NCBI GenBank assembly: GCA_948759685.1
Contig: CAQBGY010000224.1
Location: 1 to 5,790 of the forward strand
Source: an uncultured Eubacterium sp.
GTDB taxonomy: Bacteria; Bacillota_A; Clostridia; Lachnospirales; Lachnospiraceae
Direction of reading: 5' to 3'
DNA: 5,790 bases
The notes beneath the pieces are model-generated. The model was not told the DNA's origin and did not search any database. It was given only the letters and a program-made list of their open reading frames with translations. Made by a program: the position numbers and the translations under genes. Of this stretch, positions 5,740 to 5,790 are shown one piece after another. Position 1 is the first letter of the stretch. Each line of letters begins with the position of its first letter.

Positions 5740-5790
5740 GGGTCGTGACCCTGTTGAGCTCGGAAACGAGCGAAATATCAACCACCCGCT
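5740..5790. other. GC-rich structured element truncated by the window end, unidentified
   Basis: Right after the terminator, base composition jumps: 29 of 51 bases are G or C in an otherwise AT-rich window. GGGTC/GACCC (5740-5744/5747-5751) is a tight inverted repeat. GTTGA-GCTCG (5753-5762) pairs with CGAGC-(GAAATA bulge)-TCAAC (5767-5771, 5778-5782) around a GAAA tetraloop (5763-5766). GGGT at 5740-5743 can also pair with ACCC at 5784-5787. A GNRA loop with a one-sided purine-rich bulge favours the plus strand for a functional RNA, but the lack of a promoter between it and the terminator leaves a minus-strand element entering from the right possible. No gene or known RNA family was recognised. 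Confidence 0.35.

Noticed and set aside
5740..5749. GGGTCGTGAC matches the start of the ZTP (pfl) riboswitch consensus
   Set aside because: The following conserved segments of that riboswitch (TGGCG and the later CCGCCTGGGCA pseudoknot strand) are not seen in the visible sequence, which instead folds as a different hairpin.
5573..5790. Minus-strand reading frame entering from the right edge (VVDISLVSELNRVTTHNKK...)
   Set aside because: It runs through the terminator hairpin and antisense to the kinase 3' end, starts with GTG without a visible ribosome binding site, and its tail is the low-complexity antisense of a real gene. A short real gene ending could only be judged with more sequence.

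Overview
The window comes from an AT-rich, low-GC Gram-positive genome. Strong AAGGAG-type ribosome binding sites, a lysine-rich C-terminal surface-protein domain and AgrC/AgrA-type signalling genes all point to Clostridia. A gut Lachnospiraceae (Butyrivibrio, Roseburia, Lachnospira or Eubacterium type) is the best guess, from protein style only.

Left part (1-3130): a leader with overlapping inverted repeats and a good ribosome binding site leads into a large secreted, apparently non-catalytic carbohydrate-binding or adhesion-type protein (60-2982). It has a signal peptide, a CBM4_9-like module, a discoidin (F5/8 type C) module, a fibronectin-III-like module, a second discoidin module, a second FN3-like module, a second CBM4_9-like module, a Thr-rich linker and a Lys-rich C-terminal domain. 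The gene is split by a frameshift between 310 and 362, inside the first CBM-like module. The signal peptide therefore lies in a 100-residue fragment and almost all of the protein in another frame. A strong intrinsic terminator closes the unit at 3082-3128.

Right part (3169-5734): a compact co-directional cassette with its own candidate promoter/operator region. It holds an XRE-family helix-turn-helix regulator (3248-3655), a LytTR-type response regulator (3687-4430) and a GHKL/AgrC-type membrane histidine kinase (4418-5680). The last two overlap by 13 bases. A second strong terminator (5687-5734) ends it. The kinase probably senses an extracellular ligand, possibly a peptide, and phosphorylates the LytTR regulator. 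The XRE protein may tune the cassette itself. No agrB/agrD-type signal genes lie in the window, so the ligand and target genes are unknown. The neighbouring secreted protein is a possible target by proximity only.

Right edge (5740-5790): a sharp rise in GC and a well-formed hairpin with a GAAA tetraloop suggest the edge of a structured RNA or another conserved element cut off by the window. I could not identify it.
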